DNA from: CAWGLW01 sp963823525
GTDB lineage: Bacteria > Pseudomonadota > Gammaproteobacteria > Steroidobacterales > Steroidobacteraceae
Assembly: GCA_963823525.1 (NCBI GenBank)
Contig: CAWGLW010000004.1
Span: 186,001-250,000, forward strand
DNA length: 64,000 nucleotides
Direction: 5' to 3'
Position numbers and translations under genes: made by a program. The notes under the pieces are model-generated. The model was not told the origin of the DNA. It worked only from the letters and a program-made list of their open reading frames with translations, and ran no database searches. Position 1 is the stretch's first letter. Every line of letters starts with the position of its first letter. This document shows, one piece after another, positions 9,555 to 18,073 of the stretch.

Positions 9555-10181
9555 TCACTCCTGAAAATTCTCCGAAAGACTGGCAATCGCGCGGCGATGC
9601 GCATCGAGCAGCGCGGCTTCCAGGTCGACAATCAACCGAAAATGATCAAGGAAGTTGGTGGCAAACAGGTTCGATTGATTGATCTGACTCATATCACGCT
9701 CGGCTGCGGTTGCGTTGGCGAGCACCGACAGATTCGCGTCCACCAGGCTGTAACCCATCCGGCGGTAAATATCGATGATCGAATAGGTTTTCGAGAGTGA
9801 AACCAGGAGGTCGAGGTCTGTTGAATGAGCGAGTCCGGCGGTGCTCAACGCCTGCCAGGCAGAACTCGATATCTGCAGAGCAGGCACAAACTGCCTGTCC
9901 TCCCCGACACTCGAAACATCCGATTCGAGCTGCGCTACTACCGCGGCATTGTTCTCGTGAACCGTCTCCAGTAACCGCAGGTTGGCGGTCAATTCATTGC
10001 GCACGTTCAGGAGGGCCGATCGCATCCGCTCGGCGTCTTCCTTACCCGTCTGCCACTCCGAAACGGCCAGGGCGAGCAACACACCGAGAACGATGGAGCC
10101 GATTTCGATTCCAATTCGAGCCAGAGAACGGCGCGTCAGCAGAGGGGTCCGTGCCGCCACGGGTGGAGCCGGTTTTTTCAT
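9555..10181 (-). CDS. Hypothetical protein with one N-terminal membrane anchor
   Basis: Encodes 208 residues. A basic N-terminus (residues 1-22) is followed by one strong membrane helix around residues 23-45 (IGIEIGSIVLGVLLALAVSE). The rest is a largely alpha-helical soluble domain rich in Leu, Asn, Glu and Ala. I do not recognise a named family, though single-anchor proteins with the opening GIEIGSIVLGVLLAL are familiar in proteobacterial genomes. The helical part probably lies in the periplasm. It is convergent with the PLP enzyme and about 250 bp downstream of the Fe-S protein gene on the same strand. Function unknown. Confidence 0.75.
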   Translation of the reverse strand: MKKPAPPVAARTPLLTRRSLARIGIEIGSIVLGVLLALAVSEWQTGKEDAERMRSALLNVRNELTANLRLLETVHENNAAVVAQLESDVSSVGEDRQFVPALQISSSAWQALSTAGLAHSTDLDLLVSLSKTYSIIDIYRRMGYSLVDANLSVLANATAAERDMSQINQSNLFATNFLDHFRLIVDLEAALLDAHRRAIASLSENFQE

Positions 10182-10388
10182 CCGGGCATTTTAGCAAGCC
10201 GGCCTCCCGGACGGGCGGCTGCAGTTCCCGCAACGAAAACTGAATTATCGATTCTCGTTCGCGGCGATTGTCTGGTCGCAGCGGGTCAAACAACACAGAA
10301 AGTTGCAGCGACCCTGTTGGCAGAGCACCGCCGCTTGCCGGAAACAGGCCGCGTAAACGGCGCTTTCATCCGTCAGCCTGCGATCCCC

Positions 10389-10405
10389 GCGGGCCGCAGG
10401 CCCGC
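10389..10405 (-). terminator. Hairpin downstream of the Fe-S protein gene, possible terminator
   Basis: GCGGGCC-GCA-GGCCCGC forms a perfect 7-bp stem with a 3-nt loop, 27 bases past the end of the Fe-S gene. No T-run follows on the minus strand, so intrinsic termination would be weak. Confidence 0.35.
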
Positions 10406-10431
10406 CCCTCTTTGTCCCGTGGCGTTGGCGG

Positions 10432-11799
10432 TTAAGCAGTTTCCTCCACCAGGTTTTCCGCCACCAGCTCGAGCAGGCTATCCGCCGTGTAGCGCCAGTC
10501 AAAGTGGTTCTGGCAATCGTCGAAGTTCTGCCGGCAGTTGGCGCAGCTGGAAAGCAGCAGGTCCGCCCCGGTGTCTTCGACCTGCTTCATCTTCAGTTCA
10601 AACACCTTGTAGCGCAGGTCCTTAGCGCGCTGGATCGTGACCACGCCCCCGCCGCCGCCGCAGCACCAGTTGTAGTCGGCGCCGTTATTCATCTCGCGGA
10701 AGTCGACACCCAGGTGGCGGAGAATATCGCGTGGCGCATCGGTCGCGCCGCCTCGCCGCGACACCTGGCAGGGGTCATGAAACGTCACGGCCTTGTTGAC
10801 CTTTCGCACCTTGAGCCGGCCCTGGTTGAGGGCGTCGGCAATGTACTCACTGACGTGCTGCACCTTGAACGGCAACGGTTCGCCATTCATGTTGCCGCCC
10901 ATCCAGCGCAAGGCCATGTAGGCATGCCCGCATTCCGGCAGCAGCAACAATTTGGCGCCGACTTTCTTCGCCGCCTCGATCACCTTCCGGCTCATGTCAC
11001 GCTGCCAGTCAAGGTTGCCTGACAGAAGACCGAAATTGGTGGCCTCGAACCCGTCAGTTCTGAAGGTCCATGACTCGTTCATGGCGTTGAGGATCCTGGC
11101 TGTGGCCGCCATCGCATCCGGATACTTCTGGATCTCAATCGACGACATCAGCACCAGTACGTCGGCCTGGTCGAGGTCAACGTTGATAGGCACGTCGTGC
11201 TCATCCTCGATCCACTCCAGGCGATCCTCAAACGTCTCCGGGGAGACGCCCAGGGGACTGCCTTCGTCCTCGGCGCGCCGGGCCACGTCGTACAGGTCCT
11301 GTGGCGCGAGCCCGGCCTTGAACATGCCGTGGCGGACCTGCCCGATCATCGTGGCGATGTCGATCCCCATGGGGCAGATCAGCGAGCAGCGCCCGCACAC
11401 CGTGCAGCTGTCATAGATCAGGTGTTGCCACTGTTCGAGTTGCCGCGCGGTCACGGCTTGCTTCAGGCCCAGCTTGCGGAAGAACCAGGCGAACGGGCTG
11501 CGCTCGCGCTTGTAGGCCTGCTTGAACGGCTCGAGTTTCCAGATGGGCGTGTACTGCGGATCGCCGGTGCTCACGTAGTAGTGGCAGGCCTCGGCACAGA
11601 CGCCGCAATGAATGCAGCTCTCGAGGTACGTGGCCGTCGTGGTGCTGAAGTCCTTGGCAAAATGCTCCATTGCCAGTTGTACGCGTTGCTCGTCGCCGAG
11701 TTCGCCCTGCTTGTCGAAGGGTCGGTCGGAACTGTGAAAGCCGTGTTTTTCGGGATCCGAATAAGCGGTACGTCCCTCTTCCGTGTTCCCGTTGTTCAT
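10432..11799 (-). CDS. Fe-S oxidoreductase with HdrD/DsrK-type domains
   Basis: Encodes 455 residues. Two ferredoxin-type 4Fe-4S motifs are visible: C62-x2-C65-x2-C68-x3-C72 and C132-x2-C135-x2-C138-x3-C142. Two cysteine-rich CCG-like modules follow (FHDPCQVSRRGG, NWCCGGGGG and a final CANCRQNF), as in heterodisulfide reductase HdrD and DsrK. No signal peptide. It overlaps the cytochrome-b-like gene upstream by 4 bases (ATGA at 11796-11799), so the two are translated together. The pair should form a membrane complex linking a quinone pool to a cytoplasmic thiol/disulfide or similar couple. No dsr sulfite-reductase genes are nearby, so the partner substrate is unknown. Confidence 0.87.
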   Translation of the reverse strand: MNNGNTEEGRTAYSDPEKHGFHSSDRPFDKQGELGDEQRVQLAMEHFAKDFSTTTATYLESCIHCGVCAEACHYYVSTGDPQYTPIWKLEPFKQAYKRERSPFAWFFRKLGLKQAVTARQLEQWQHLIYDSCTVCGRCSLICPMGIDIATMIGQVRHGMFKAGLAPQDLYDVARRAEDEGSPLGVSPETFEDRLEWIEDEHDVPINVDLDQADVLVLMSSIEIQKYPDAMAATARILNAMNESWTFRTDGFEATNFGLLSGNLDWQRDMSRKVIEAAKKVGAKLLLLPECGHAYMALRWMGGNMNGEPLPFKVQHVSEYIADALNQGRLKVRKVNKAVTFHDPCQVSRRGGATDAPRDILRHLGVDFREMNNGADYNWCCGGGGGVVTIQRAKDLRYKVFELKMKQVEDTGADLLLSSCANCRQNFDDCQNHFDWRYTADSLLELVAENLVEETA

Positions 11800-12446
11800 G
11801 TTTTGGCCCCCCTGCGTTCCAGCACCATTCCGGTCGTGCCCCGGGACAGAAAGATCAGATAGGCATGCGCCAGTTTGCCGAACGGCAGCCAGATGAACAG
11901 CAGCGCGACGCTGAGGATGTGAGCCGCGATCAGCGTGTCCTCGGACAGCGCCGGTCCCAGCGGAATCACCAGGCCCGTGACCAGCGGTGCCACCGTCACC
12001 AGCCAGCTGAAGTAGTCATCGAAATTCGAGAGCATTTTCAGTACCGGGTGGGTCAGCCGCCGGTACAGCATGACCAGCAGGATGGCGACGGTGCCATAGC
12101 CAATGGCATAGACGAGTACGTCCGGCAGCGCCGGCCAGCCAAATCCCAGAAGCTCCCTGAAGTACTCTACGTGTGCGGCGAGGAACAGGATGGTGATGAA
12201 CATGCCGATGTGGAAGGAGTAGCCCAGCGTCTTGAGGTGAAAATTCTCCTTCTTGAAGGCCGGCGCGCCGAGGCTCCGCGTCCAGATCACTTTCAGCGCT
12301 CCGCTTAAGCCGCCCGCCTGGCGCGGCTCCGAGTAGTCGGGCTTGTTGCCGATTCGCAGGATACCAACCAGGCGCCACAACGATCCCAGGATCAGCACTG
12401 CGAAGGAAAACTGCAGTGCCGCCCTCGCAAATTCAAGTAGGTCCAC
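11796..12446 (-). CDS. DsrM/NarI-like membrane cytochrome b subunit
   Basis: Encodes 216 residues with about five membrane segments. Histidines suited to bind b-type haem occur in helices near FHLKTLGYSFHIGMF, LAAHVEYF, AAHILSVALL and LAHAYLIF. The overall plan resembles NarI/DsrM, which pass quinol electrons to a cytoplasmic Fe-S partner. It is first in the two-gene unit with the HdrD/DsrK-like protein. Annotation as a nitrate reductase gamma chain would be misleading, because no nitrate reductase alpha or beta gene is present. Confidence 0.85.
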   Translation of the reverse strand: MDLLEFARAALQFSFAVLILGSLWRLVGILRIGNKPDYSEPRQAGGLSGALKVIWTRSLGAPAFKKENFHLKTLGYSFHIGMFITILFLAAHVEYFRELLGFGWPALPDVLVYAIGYGTVAILLVMLYRRLTHPVLKMLSNFDDYFSWLVTVAPLVTGLVIPLGPALSEDTLIAAHILSVALLFIWLPFGKLAHAYLIFLSRGTTGMVLERRGAKT

Positions 12447-12925
12447 TTTTCCGTCTCCCGGCCCGGCGGGCCGTCATATTGACTGGAACAACACACATAT
12501 CGGGCGACGCAAAGTATACGACAGAGCGTGCGCCGCACCGCCCCACCATCGGCTCACCCGACTCACGGTGAGCGTCCGGATCGTGTGGGCCGGGTAAGGA
12601 AGACAGCCACGCACGATACAGCCTCCATCGCGAAATACAGCAGTGTGCCAGCTTCGGAGAATTTCAAACTCAGCACTTTCCGCAGCCCATCACGCTGCTG
12701 AATAGTATCGCCGATAAACCACCGAGGTCTTACGCTTGTGTGTCCGCGGCACCCGCCAATTCGGCGATGCGTGTACGGTTCCGAGGTCGCCCAAGAAAGG
12801 GCATGCCGGTGACGCCCCACGGCAGGAAGTCCCATATTTCGGCACGAAGCCGCTACGCGTTAGCACGTATAGGCTTGATCAAAGAGCGGTCGCACCGTTG
12901 TGTGGGCGATTGAAGGACACAAGGA
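12447..12925. other. Intergenic region with no supported gene
   Basis: Four hundred and eighty bases between divergent genes. Small open frames exist, the largest about 90 codons on the minus strand, but composition and starts do not support them. It must hold the promoters of both flanking units; no clear element stands out. Confidence 0.5.
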
Positions 12926-14089
12926 ATGTTGCAAGCGGCCGGGCGTGCGTCGCGCAGGAGACCGGAATCGACCTGGCTGCTCGCCCTCTTGCTAGTGTTG
13001 TCCGGCTGCGTTTCGCAGCGTTCCGTCGAACAGGCCAGCTGCAGCCGCATCGAACCCCAGCTCGCGTTGCCGACAGAGGCACCCGTGCCGGCGGAGATCA
13101 ACGTACTCGCACTGTCGGCAGGCGGTCCCTGGGGTGGGTTCGGCGTTGGCTTTCTGCACGGTTGGTCCGAGGTGAGCCCATCGTCGGGTCGCGCGCGACC
13201 GAAGTTCGACCTTGCCGTGGGCGTCTCCACCGGCGCGACCATCGTTACCTTCGCCTTCCTGGGGTCAGAATACGACGAAGCCATGCGGGCCGAATTGTTC
13301 AGCCTGTCTACGGCCAAGGTCTACCATCGCCGAAACATCCTTGCCGCACTCACGGGAGACTCGGTCACCGATACCGCGCCTTTAAGGAAACGGCTGCGGA
13401 AAATCGTCACGCCGGAAGTGCTTGACCGGGTTGCTGATGCCTGGACCGTAGAAGGCCGCCGGCTGGCGGTCATCGCGGTGGATATGGACTGCGGAAATCC
13501 CGAGATTCTTGATCTGACGGCCGTCGCTTTACAGCGAAACCGACCGGACCGGGTCGATCGCTACATCGACTACATCATGGCCTCTTCGGCAAGCCCGGTG
13601 GCTTTTCCTCCGGTGTTCATCGACGGACGGATGATGGTCGATGGCGCACTGCGACAGCACATCCCGCTGCCGAGACAGGTCGCGGCACTGCTGGAGGGGC
13701 GAGAGGCACCCGGGCAGCAGGTCAACCTGCACATTGTCATCAACAGCCCGTTGATGACCATTCCGCAATGTGTCTCTGATCACGTCCTGCTGATCGCCCT
13801 TCGCACCTCCGATGTCTGGACCGGGGAGCGCGCCGTCGATGGTCTTGCCCTCACGGTGCTCGATGCGGCCATGCGCGACTGGTCAGCGAAATACGTGATG
13901 CCGAACGGTGCGCCCTGCGAGCCGGTACCGCCCGCAGAGGACTATTTCAATCCGCAGTTCATGCAGTGTCAGTATGAATATGGCCACCGGATTGCCACCG
14001 GTGTCGAGTCGCCGTGGAAGGAGGGACTCGCCGGGCTGCCGACCTCAGACGAGGTGGACGGCGACTACCCGCACCCCTGCACACGCTGA
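12926..14089 (+). CDS. Patatin-like phospholipase, lipoprotein
   Basis: Encodes 387 residues. A lipoprotein signal ends in LVLSGC (lipidated C28), so the protein is membrane-anchored outside the cytoplasm. The patatin fold follows: LALSAGGPWGGFGVGFL is the oxyanion loop, GVSTGA carries the nucleophile S101 in G-x-S-x-G, and DGALRQHIP supplies the catalytic aspartate of the Ser-Asp dyad. Expected activity is hydrolysis of phospholipid or lipid ester acyl chains. AAGGA lies eight bases before the ATG. It is followed by a YjdF-like gene on the same strand. Confidence 0.87.
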   Translation: MLQAAGRASRRRPESTWLLALLLVLSGCVSQRSVEQASCSRIEPQLALPTEAPVPAEINVLALSAGGPWGGFGVGFLHGWSEVSPSSGRARPKFDLAVGVSTGATIVTFAFLGSEYDEAMRAELFSLSTAKVYHRRNILAALTGDSVTDTAPLRKRLRKIVTPEVLDRVADAWTVEGRRLAVIAVDMDCGNPEILDLTAVALQRNRPDRVDRYIDYIMASSASPVAFPPVFIDGRMMVDGALRQHIPLPRQVAALLEGREAPGQQVNLHIVINSPLMTIPQCVSDHVLLIALRTSDVWTGERAVDGLALTVLDAAMRDWSAKYVMPNGAPCEPVPPAEDYFNPQFMQCQYEYGHRIATGVESPWKEGLAGLPTSDEVDGDYPHPCTR

Positions 14090-14224
14090 TGATCAGCTGC
14101 CCTGTCCGTATGTGTCCGACTCAAAACCTGCGCGAGGCTCGTACTCGTCACGATGCAATGATCCGGGGCACGGGATGGCCGCATGGACTGCGCGACGGGC
14201 CCGATTTTCGACCATCGTTATCGG

Positions 14225-14851
14225 ATGAGTGTGCGCTTTAGAGGCAATCATTTTCTGCAGCTGCTGCTGCTCTGGCTCGTGGGTCTTTGGCTCGCCGCGG
14301 CAATCGCGCCATTCGACCGGCGGGACTGGCTGCTCGAGAACCTGCTGGTCTTCATCTGTGCGGCCTTGCTGCTGTGCACCTATCGCCGCTTCGCCTTCTC
14401 CAATCTTTCCTACGGCCTGTTCGCCCTGTTTCTCAGCATGCACCTGGTCGGTGCTCACTACACGTATTCCGAAACACCGGTTGGCTTCTGGCTGCAGGAG
14501 TTGTTCGGCCTGTCTCGCAATCACTATGATCGAATCGTGCATTTCTCTTTCGGGCTTCTGGTTGCATATCCGTTCCGTGAATTGCTGATGCGTGCAGCCG
14601 GCGTGAAGATCGGCTGGTCTTACCTGCTGGCGGTGATCATCGTGCTCGGTTTCAGCGGCTTCTACGAGGCCCTGGAGGGGCTGGTCGCCATGGTCGTCAG
14701 CCCGGACCTCGGTGCGGCGTACCTGGGTACGCAGGGCGACGAGTGGGATTCGCAGAAGGACACGGCCCTGGCTTTCACCGGTGCCATCATCGCGATGGTC
14801 GCAACGATGTGGCTGGCTTCGGCTAAAAACTCAGGTTCGCATCGGTCGTGA
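14225..14851 (+). CDS. DUF2238/YjdF-like integral membrane protein
   Basis: Encodes 208 residues from the ATG at 14225; an upstream in-frame extension to 14183 is poorly supported. Six or so hydrophobic segments and the blocks ALFLSMHLVGAHYTYSE, NHYDRIVHFSFG and GTQGDEWDSQKDTALAF match YjdF/DUF2238. Conserved His, Asp and Glu within or next to membrane helices suggest a metal or catalytic site, but the family role is unknown. It follows the patatin gene with a 135-bp gap. Its 3' end overlaps the convergent porin-like gene by 29 bases. Confidence 0.87.
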   Translation: MSVRFRGNHFLQLLLLWLVGLWLAAAIAPFDRRDWLLENLLVFICAALLLCTYRRFAFSNLSYGLFALFLSMHLVGAHYTYSETPVGFWLQELFGLSRNHYDRIVHFSFGLLVAYPFRELLMRAAGVKIGWSYLLAVIIVLGFSGFYEALEGLVAMVVSPDLGAAYLGTQGDEWDSQKDTALAFTGAIIAMVATMWLASAKNSGSHRS

Positions 14852-16298
14852 ACACCCAGCCATCGCCGCCGACGATGAACGGCACGCTCGCGTAGCCGAC
14901 CGGCGAGCGGTCGAGATACAGGCCCTGGACGTTGATTCGGAGTTCCTTGCGCTTGAGCGGAAACCAGTTCATCCCGATCGCCAGATCCCAGGGGTCACCG
15001 TACTCGCCGAAAATCTTCGATCCCGATGCATACGTCTGCAACACAGTCGGCATCAGCATCGTCGAGCCCTGCAACTGGAAGCCATGATCGAACAACTCAT
15101 CGACGGGAATCTCACTCACGGTTTTGAAGTCATCAACCCAGCGCCAGTAATACTCGCCGTCCAGCGACCAACCGCGGTATTTGAATCCGCCGCTTACGGC
15201 GGCCATCTGATAGGTGGCCCTTTTGATCCGCCCTTCTGTCGCAAATGCACCGGGCTGAAAGATTCGCGTGCCGTCCGAGAGTCTGATTTGACTGTTTTCG
15301 AAGTCGTTCACACCCGGCTGACCCTGCGCATCTTCGCGGCTGCGAGTCAAATTCACGCTCGCGATCGTGGCAAGCTCATCATGGAACTCGTAGTCGCCAA
15401 AGCCAGCACCCGGCCCGTACTCGCCGGTAGTGGGCATCCACCAGAGCGCGCCGGAGAACGTATTGAAGTTCCCATCGAGCTGGCCGGCGTCCACGCCGAG
15501 CTGGCTCAGGTTGTTGCCCGCCATGACCCGGTAGTTGAGCGTGTCAGTCAGCTTGCCCGAGGCCCAGAGGCCGCTGGTATACGACCCGCGGAAGAACTCA
15601 TCCGCCACCGTCCGGTTATCCACACGCAGCCAGTTCGGGAACGTGTAATTCGTCGAGCGGGTTGAGGGCAGAGCCCCGATGCCGCCTGCCAGAATGAAGG
15701 CATCGTTGAAGCGATAACTCAGGTTGCCGGCGACCACGACCTGGGCGGCCTGCCCCTGACTCGTGTTGCTGGTCCAGGTGTAGAACAGGTAGCGGAAGTT
15801 CGGGTCGAACAGCCAGCCCTTGAAGCTCAGGTTGACCTTCTGCAACTGCACGTCCTGCCTGAGATCGAGTTCGCTGGTCCGGCCAAAGGCATCCGTGTAG
15901 GTATCCGACAGGGCCTTCTGATTGAGATACCGCACATACGAAAAGACACTGAAATCGACCTCGCCGAGGTCGGTGCGTGCGAGCACCATCCCCTTGCCGC
16001 CTTCATAGCGCCCCCACGTCTTTGGGTCGACTTCATTGACAATCGGTGGACTGACGGAAGCCGGAACGCCAACGGCTGGCGACGCGGCAGCGGCCGGTGC
16101 GGCCGCACCGGTGACCGTATTGAGCTGGGTTTCCAGGTCGCGAATGCGTGCATCGCGCTCGAGAAGCTGGTTCTCGAGTTGGGTCTGCCGTTGTTCCAGG
16201 GCACGCATTCGCGCTTCGATCGACGCATCAGGCTCCGCCGCGCCAACCACAATCGGAAGCGATACGATCGCCGCCACCGCTGCTTGCCAAACGCTCAT
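14823..16298 (-). CDS. Outer-membrane porin-like beta-barrel (OprP/OprO type)
   Basis: Encodes 491 residues. The ATG at 16298 is chosen because GGAGA lies six bases upstream; a TTG at 16322 gives a longer frame with a poorer signal peptide. The signal peptide ends near VVGAA. A short coiled coil follows (residues ~20-60, EQRQTQLENQLLERDARI), then a Pro/Ala linker. The rest is a barrel with alternating strands, ending in DANLSF, the usual C-terminal Phe for BAM-mediated insertion. Coiled coil plus barrel is typical of phosphate-selective porins. The solute is unknown. It overlaps the convergent YjdF-like gene at the 3' end. Confidence 0.82.
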   Translation of the reverse strand: MSVWQAAVAAIVSLPIVVGAAEPDASIEARMRALEQRQTQLENQLLERDARIRDLETQLNTVTGAAAPAAAASPAVGVPASVSPPIVNEVDPKTWGRYEGGKGMVLARTDLGEVDFSVFSYVRYLNQKALSDTYTDAFGRTSELDLRQDVQLQKVNLSFKGWLFDPNFRYLFYTWTSNTSQGQAAQVVVAGNLSYRFNDAFILAGGIGALPSTRSTNYTFPNWLRVDNRTVADEFFRGSYTSGLWASGKLTDTLNYRVMAGNNLSQLGVDAGQLDGNFNTFSGALWWMPTTGEYGPGAGFGDYEFHDELATIASVNLTRSREDAQGQPGVNDFENSQIRLSDGTRIFQPGAFATEGRIKRATYQMAAVSGGFKYRGWSLDGEYYWRWVDDFKTVSEIPVDELFDHGFQLQGSTMLMPTVLQTYASGSKIFGEYGDPWDLAIGMNWFPLKRKELRINVQGLYLDRSPVGYASVPFIVGGDGWVFTTDANLSF

Positions 16299-16318
16299 AG
16301 CTGCTCTCCGTTGGTTGG

Positions 16319-16657
16319 TCAACTGTACCTTCCATGTTTCAACTCGAAATATGATGCGGTCCGACTGGAATAAGCTTCCGGCATCACCCCTGTCGGGTCC
16401 CGGAGAGGTTCGACCCGGCCGCCATACAGTCCCGCGTTTCGGCCACGATTGAACAGGGTCTCCGAGTGCCCGCGCTCGAGCGCGTAGTCGATTTCGTGCG
16501 GGCCGATAAAGTCGGTACGACCCAGAACAAGCATCTCAAGCTCTTTCGCGGCGGGCTCGACCACGGATCTCGCGCCAACGACGCCGGCGCCGGCCAGCAG
16601 CAGGCCGCCACCTGTGAACTGCCTTCGCGTCGCCTTGTCGCTCGCCCCTATTCGCAA
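16319..16657 (-). pseudogene. Remnant of a Tat-exported NAD-dependent epimerase/reductase
   Basis: A 112-codon frame from a TTG carries a twin-arginine signal (TRRQFTGGG followed by a hydrophobic stretch). It continues as ELEMLVLGRTDFIGPHEIDY and RGHSETLFNRGRN. This is the start of a Tat-exported epimerase-like protein, where the norm is LVLGGTxFIGPH. Two glycine-motif positions are replaced by Arg and Asp. The frame ends after one-third of the usual length, 20 bases before the porin start. Loss of the NAD-binding glycines and the truncation point to a decayed gene, probably cut when the porin region was placed here. Homology is from recognition; decay is inference. Confidence 0.6.
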
Positions 16658-17085
16658 AGCGATTGGTCAAGAATACCGAACTGCCGCGCACTATTCGAGC
16701 GTCGTATCCCACCCTGACGGCGTGGCCGTCCCGCGTGGGCAAAGCCAGCCGATGCAGGACCCGCCAACCTGTTGTGTACCGCCGGGCTGCACCCGATTGG
16801 CAATGGTATTGAAACCTGATTAAGGACGCCAAATGGAGGTGCGAGCCGGAAACAGCCAAAGTTGCCTCGGCAATGCCGACTTCAATACCCTGCCTCGGTG
16901 GCGTAAGATCTCGAGGCTCGACAACTATGCGAGAAGCGCTTTTGACTGAGGCTCATTTACGTGTGGGAAAAATGCTGAGTGGCCTCCGTATTCTGTGTGG
17001 AAAGCAAGCGCAAGGACGCTATGGCTCGAATTGCCTGCCCCGCCGTCGCTCAATCGATCTCACTTAGCCCTACGGAAAAAATACG
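16658..17085. other. Intergenic region with no supported gene
   Basis: About 430 bases between the epimerase remnant and the next barrel gene. It is visibly more AT-rich towards 16900-17085. No open frame has coding character. It probably carries the promoter of the gene at 17086. Confidence 0.5.
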
Positions 17086-17931
17086 ATGATCAGGATAAAT
17101 AGATGGTTGCTCTCTGGTTGCGCAGCGACAGTGCTTTCAGCCTCGGTTGCCCTGCCGCAAACGGCCGTAGCAGCGGAGGACGGACTGCATTCTGAACTCA
17201 CGATTTACGGCTGGATGAAGAGCCTGGATGGGACAACCGGCGATAAGGATCTTTCGCTGAATTTTTTCCAGGACATACTGGACAATCTCGATGCCGCGCT
17301 GATGCTGCGCTACGAGGCACAAATCGGGCGCTGGGCATTTTATGGCGATTACCAGTACGCCGACGTTGGCATTGATCACAAGCTGTCGGGCAGCTTCGAC
17401 TATGGCCTTCCCCCCAATGGCATGCCGGTTGTCCCGGTGGATGCCAGCGGCAAGTTGAAAGCCAGCGACATTCAGAAAGAACTCGAGTTAGGCGTTGCCT
17501 ACAGTTTTTACGATCACGAAGACATGACCTGGCAGGTGGTTGGTGGCGCCCGTTTCTTCGACTACCAGACCGACGTAAAGATCAAGAACATCCAGCTCAA
17601 TCTTGAAAACCTGCCCAACCCGATCGAGATTCCGACCCAGAAGACCACAATCGGCGACGATTGGGCGCAGGGTTTCCTGGGCGTGCGCTTCGCTTCACAG
17701 GTCAGCGAAAAATGGCGCCTGCGAGGCCGGTATGACTATGGCTATGGCGGATCGGATAACCGCTCGTGGTTGAGTGAATTTCTGATGGACTACCGCATCA
17801 CGAACTGGGGCTCGATCGAGTTCGGCTACCGGATGCACGACATCACCTACTACAGCGACCGCAAAAAAGACGGTTTTTCCTACGACGTGACGGAACAGGG
17901 ACCGAGGGTCGGCTTCATCTTTTTCTTCTAG
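17086..17931 (+). CDS. Outer-membrane beta-barrel protein, unknown role
   Basis: Encodes 281 residues with a signal peptide ending near AVAAE (about residue 30). Amphipathic beta strands with Tyr/Trp/Phe girdles follow (HSELTIYGWMKSLDG, FYGDYQYADVG, GGARFFDYQTDV, RGRYDYGYGG). The C-terminus RVGFIFFF ends in Phe, as in outer-membrane barrels. Length suggests an 8-12-stranded barrel. No binding motif identifies a function. Base composition is noticeably lower in GC than neighbouring genes. A palindromic repeat lies just after its stop codon and may serve as its 3' hairpin. Confidence 0.78.
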   Translation: MIRINRWLLSGCAATVLSASVALPQTAVAAEDGLHSELTIYGWMKSLDGTTGDKDLSLNFFQDILDNLDAALMLRYEAQIGRWAFYGDYQYADVGIDHKLSGSFDYGLPPNGMPVVPVDASGKLKASDIQKELELGVAYSFYDHEDMTWQVVGGARFFDYQTDVKIKNIQLNLENLPNPIEIPTQKTTIGDDWAQGFLGVRFASQVSEKWRLRGRYDYGYGGSDNRSWLSEFLMDYRITNWGSIEFGYRMHDITYYSDRKKDGFSYDVTEQGPRVGFIFFF

Positions 17932-17943
17932 CGGCCGCTCCGT

Positions 17944-17985
17944 CGGGGACAGTTTACTTATTTCGAAATAAGTAAACTGTCCTCG
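17944..17985. repeat. REP-like palindrome (GGGGACAGTTTACTTAT family), intact copy
   Basis: Two 21-base arms meet with no loop at 17964/17965. The left arm starts CGGGGACAGTTTACTTATTT; the only mismatch is at 17946/17983. The same arm sequence recurs at 47349-47397 and, worn, at 49992 and 51781. This marks a dispersed element rather than a one-off terminator. It sits 13 bases after the stop of the barrel gene. Confidence 0.85.
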
Positions 17986-18073
17986 ATTTGACGGGGCTTC
18001 GCTTTGCGCCGGGAGCAAAAATTAGGTAGCCTCAGTCAAAGCGGTCAAAAGAACCGCGCACGGAGAAGAATAA

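Noticed and set aside
11796..12446. Nitrate reductase gamma subunit (NarI) as a specific call
   Set aside because: Only the membrane cytochrome fold is shared. The coupled partner is HdrD/DsrK-like and no narG or narH is present.
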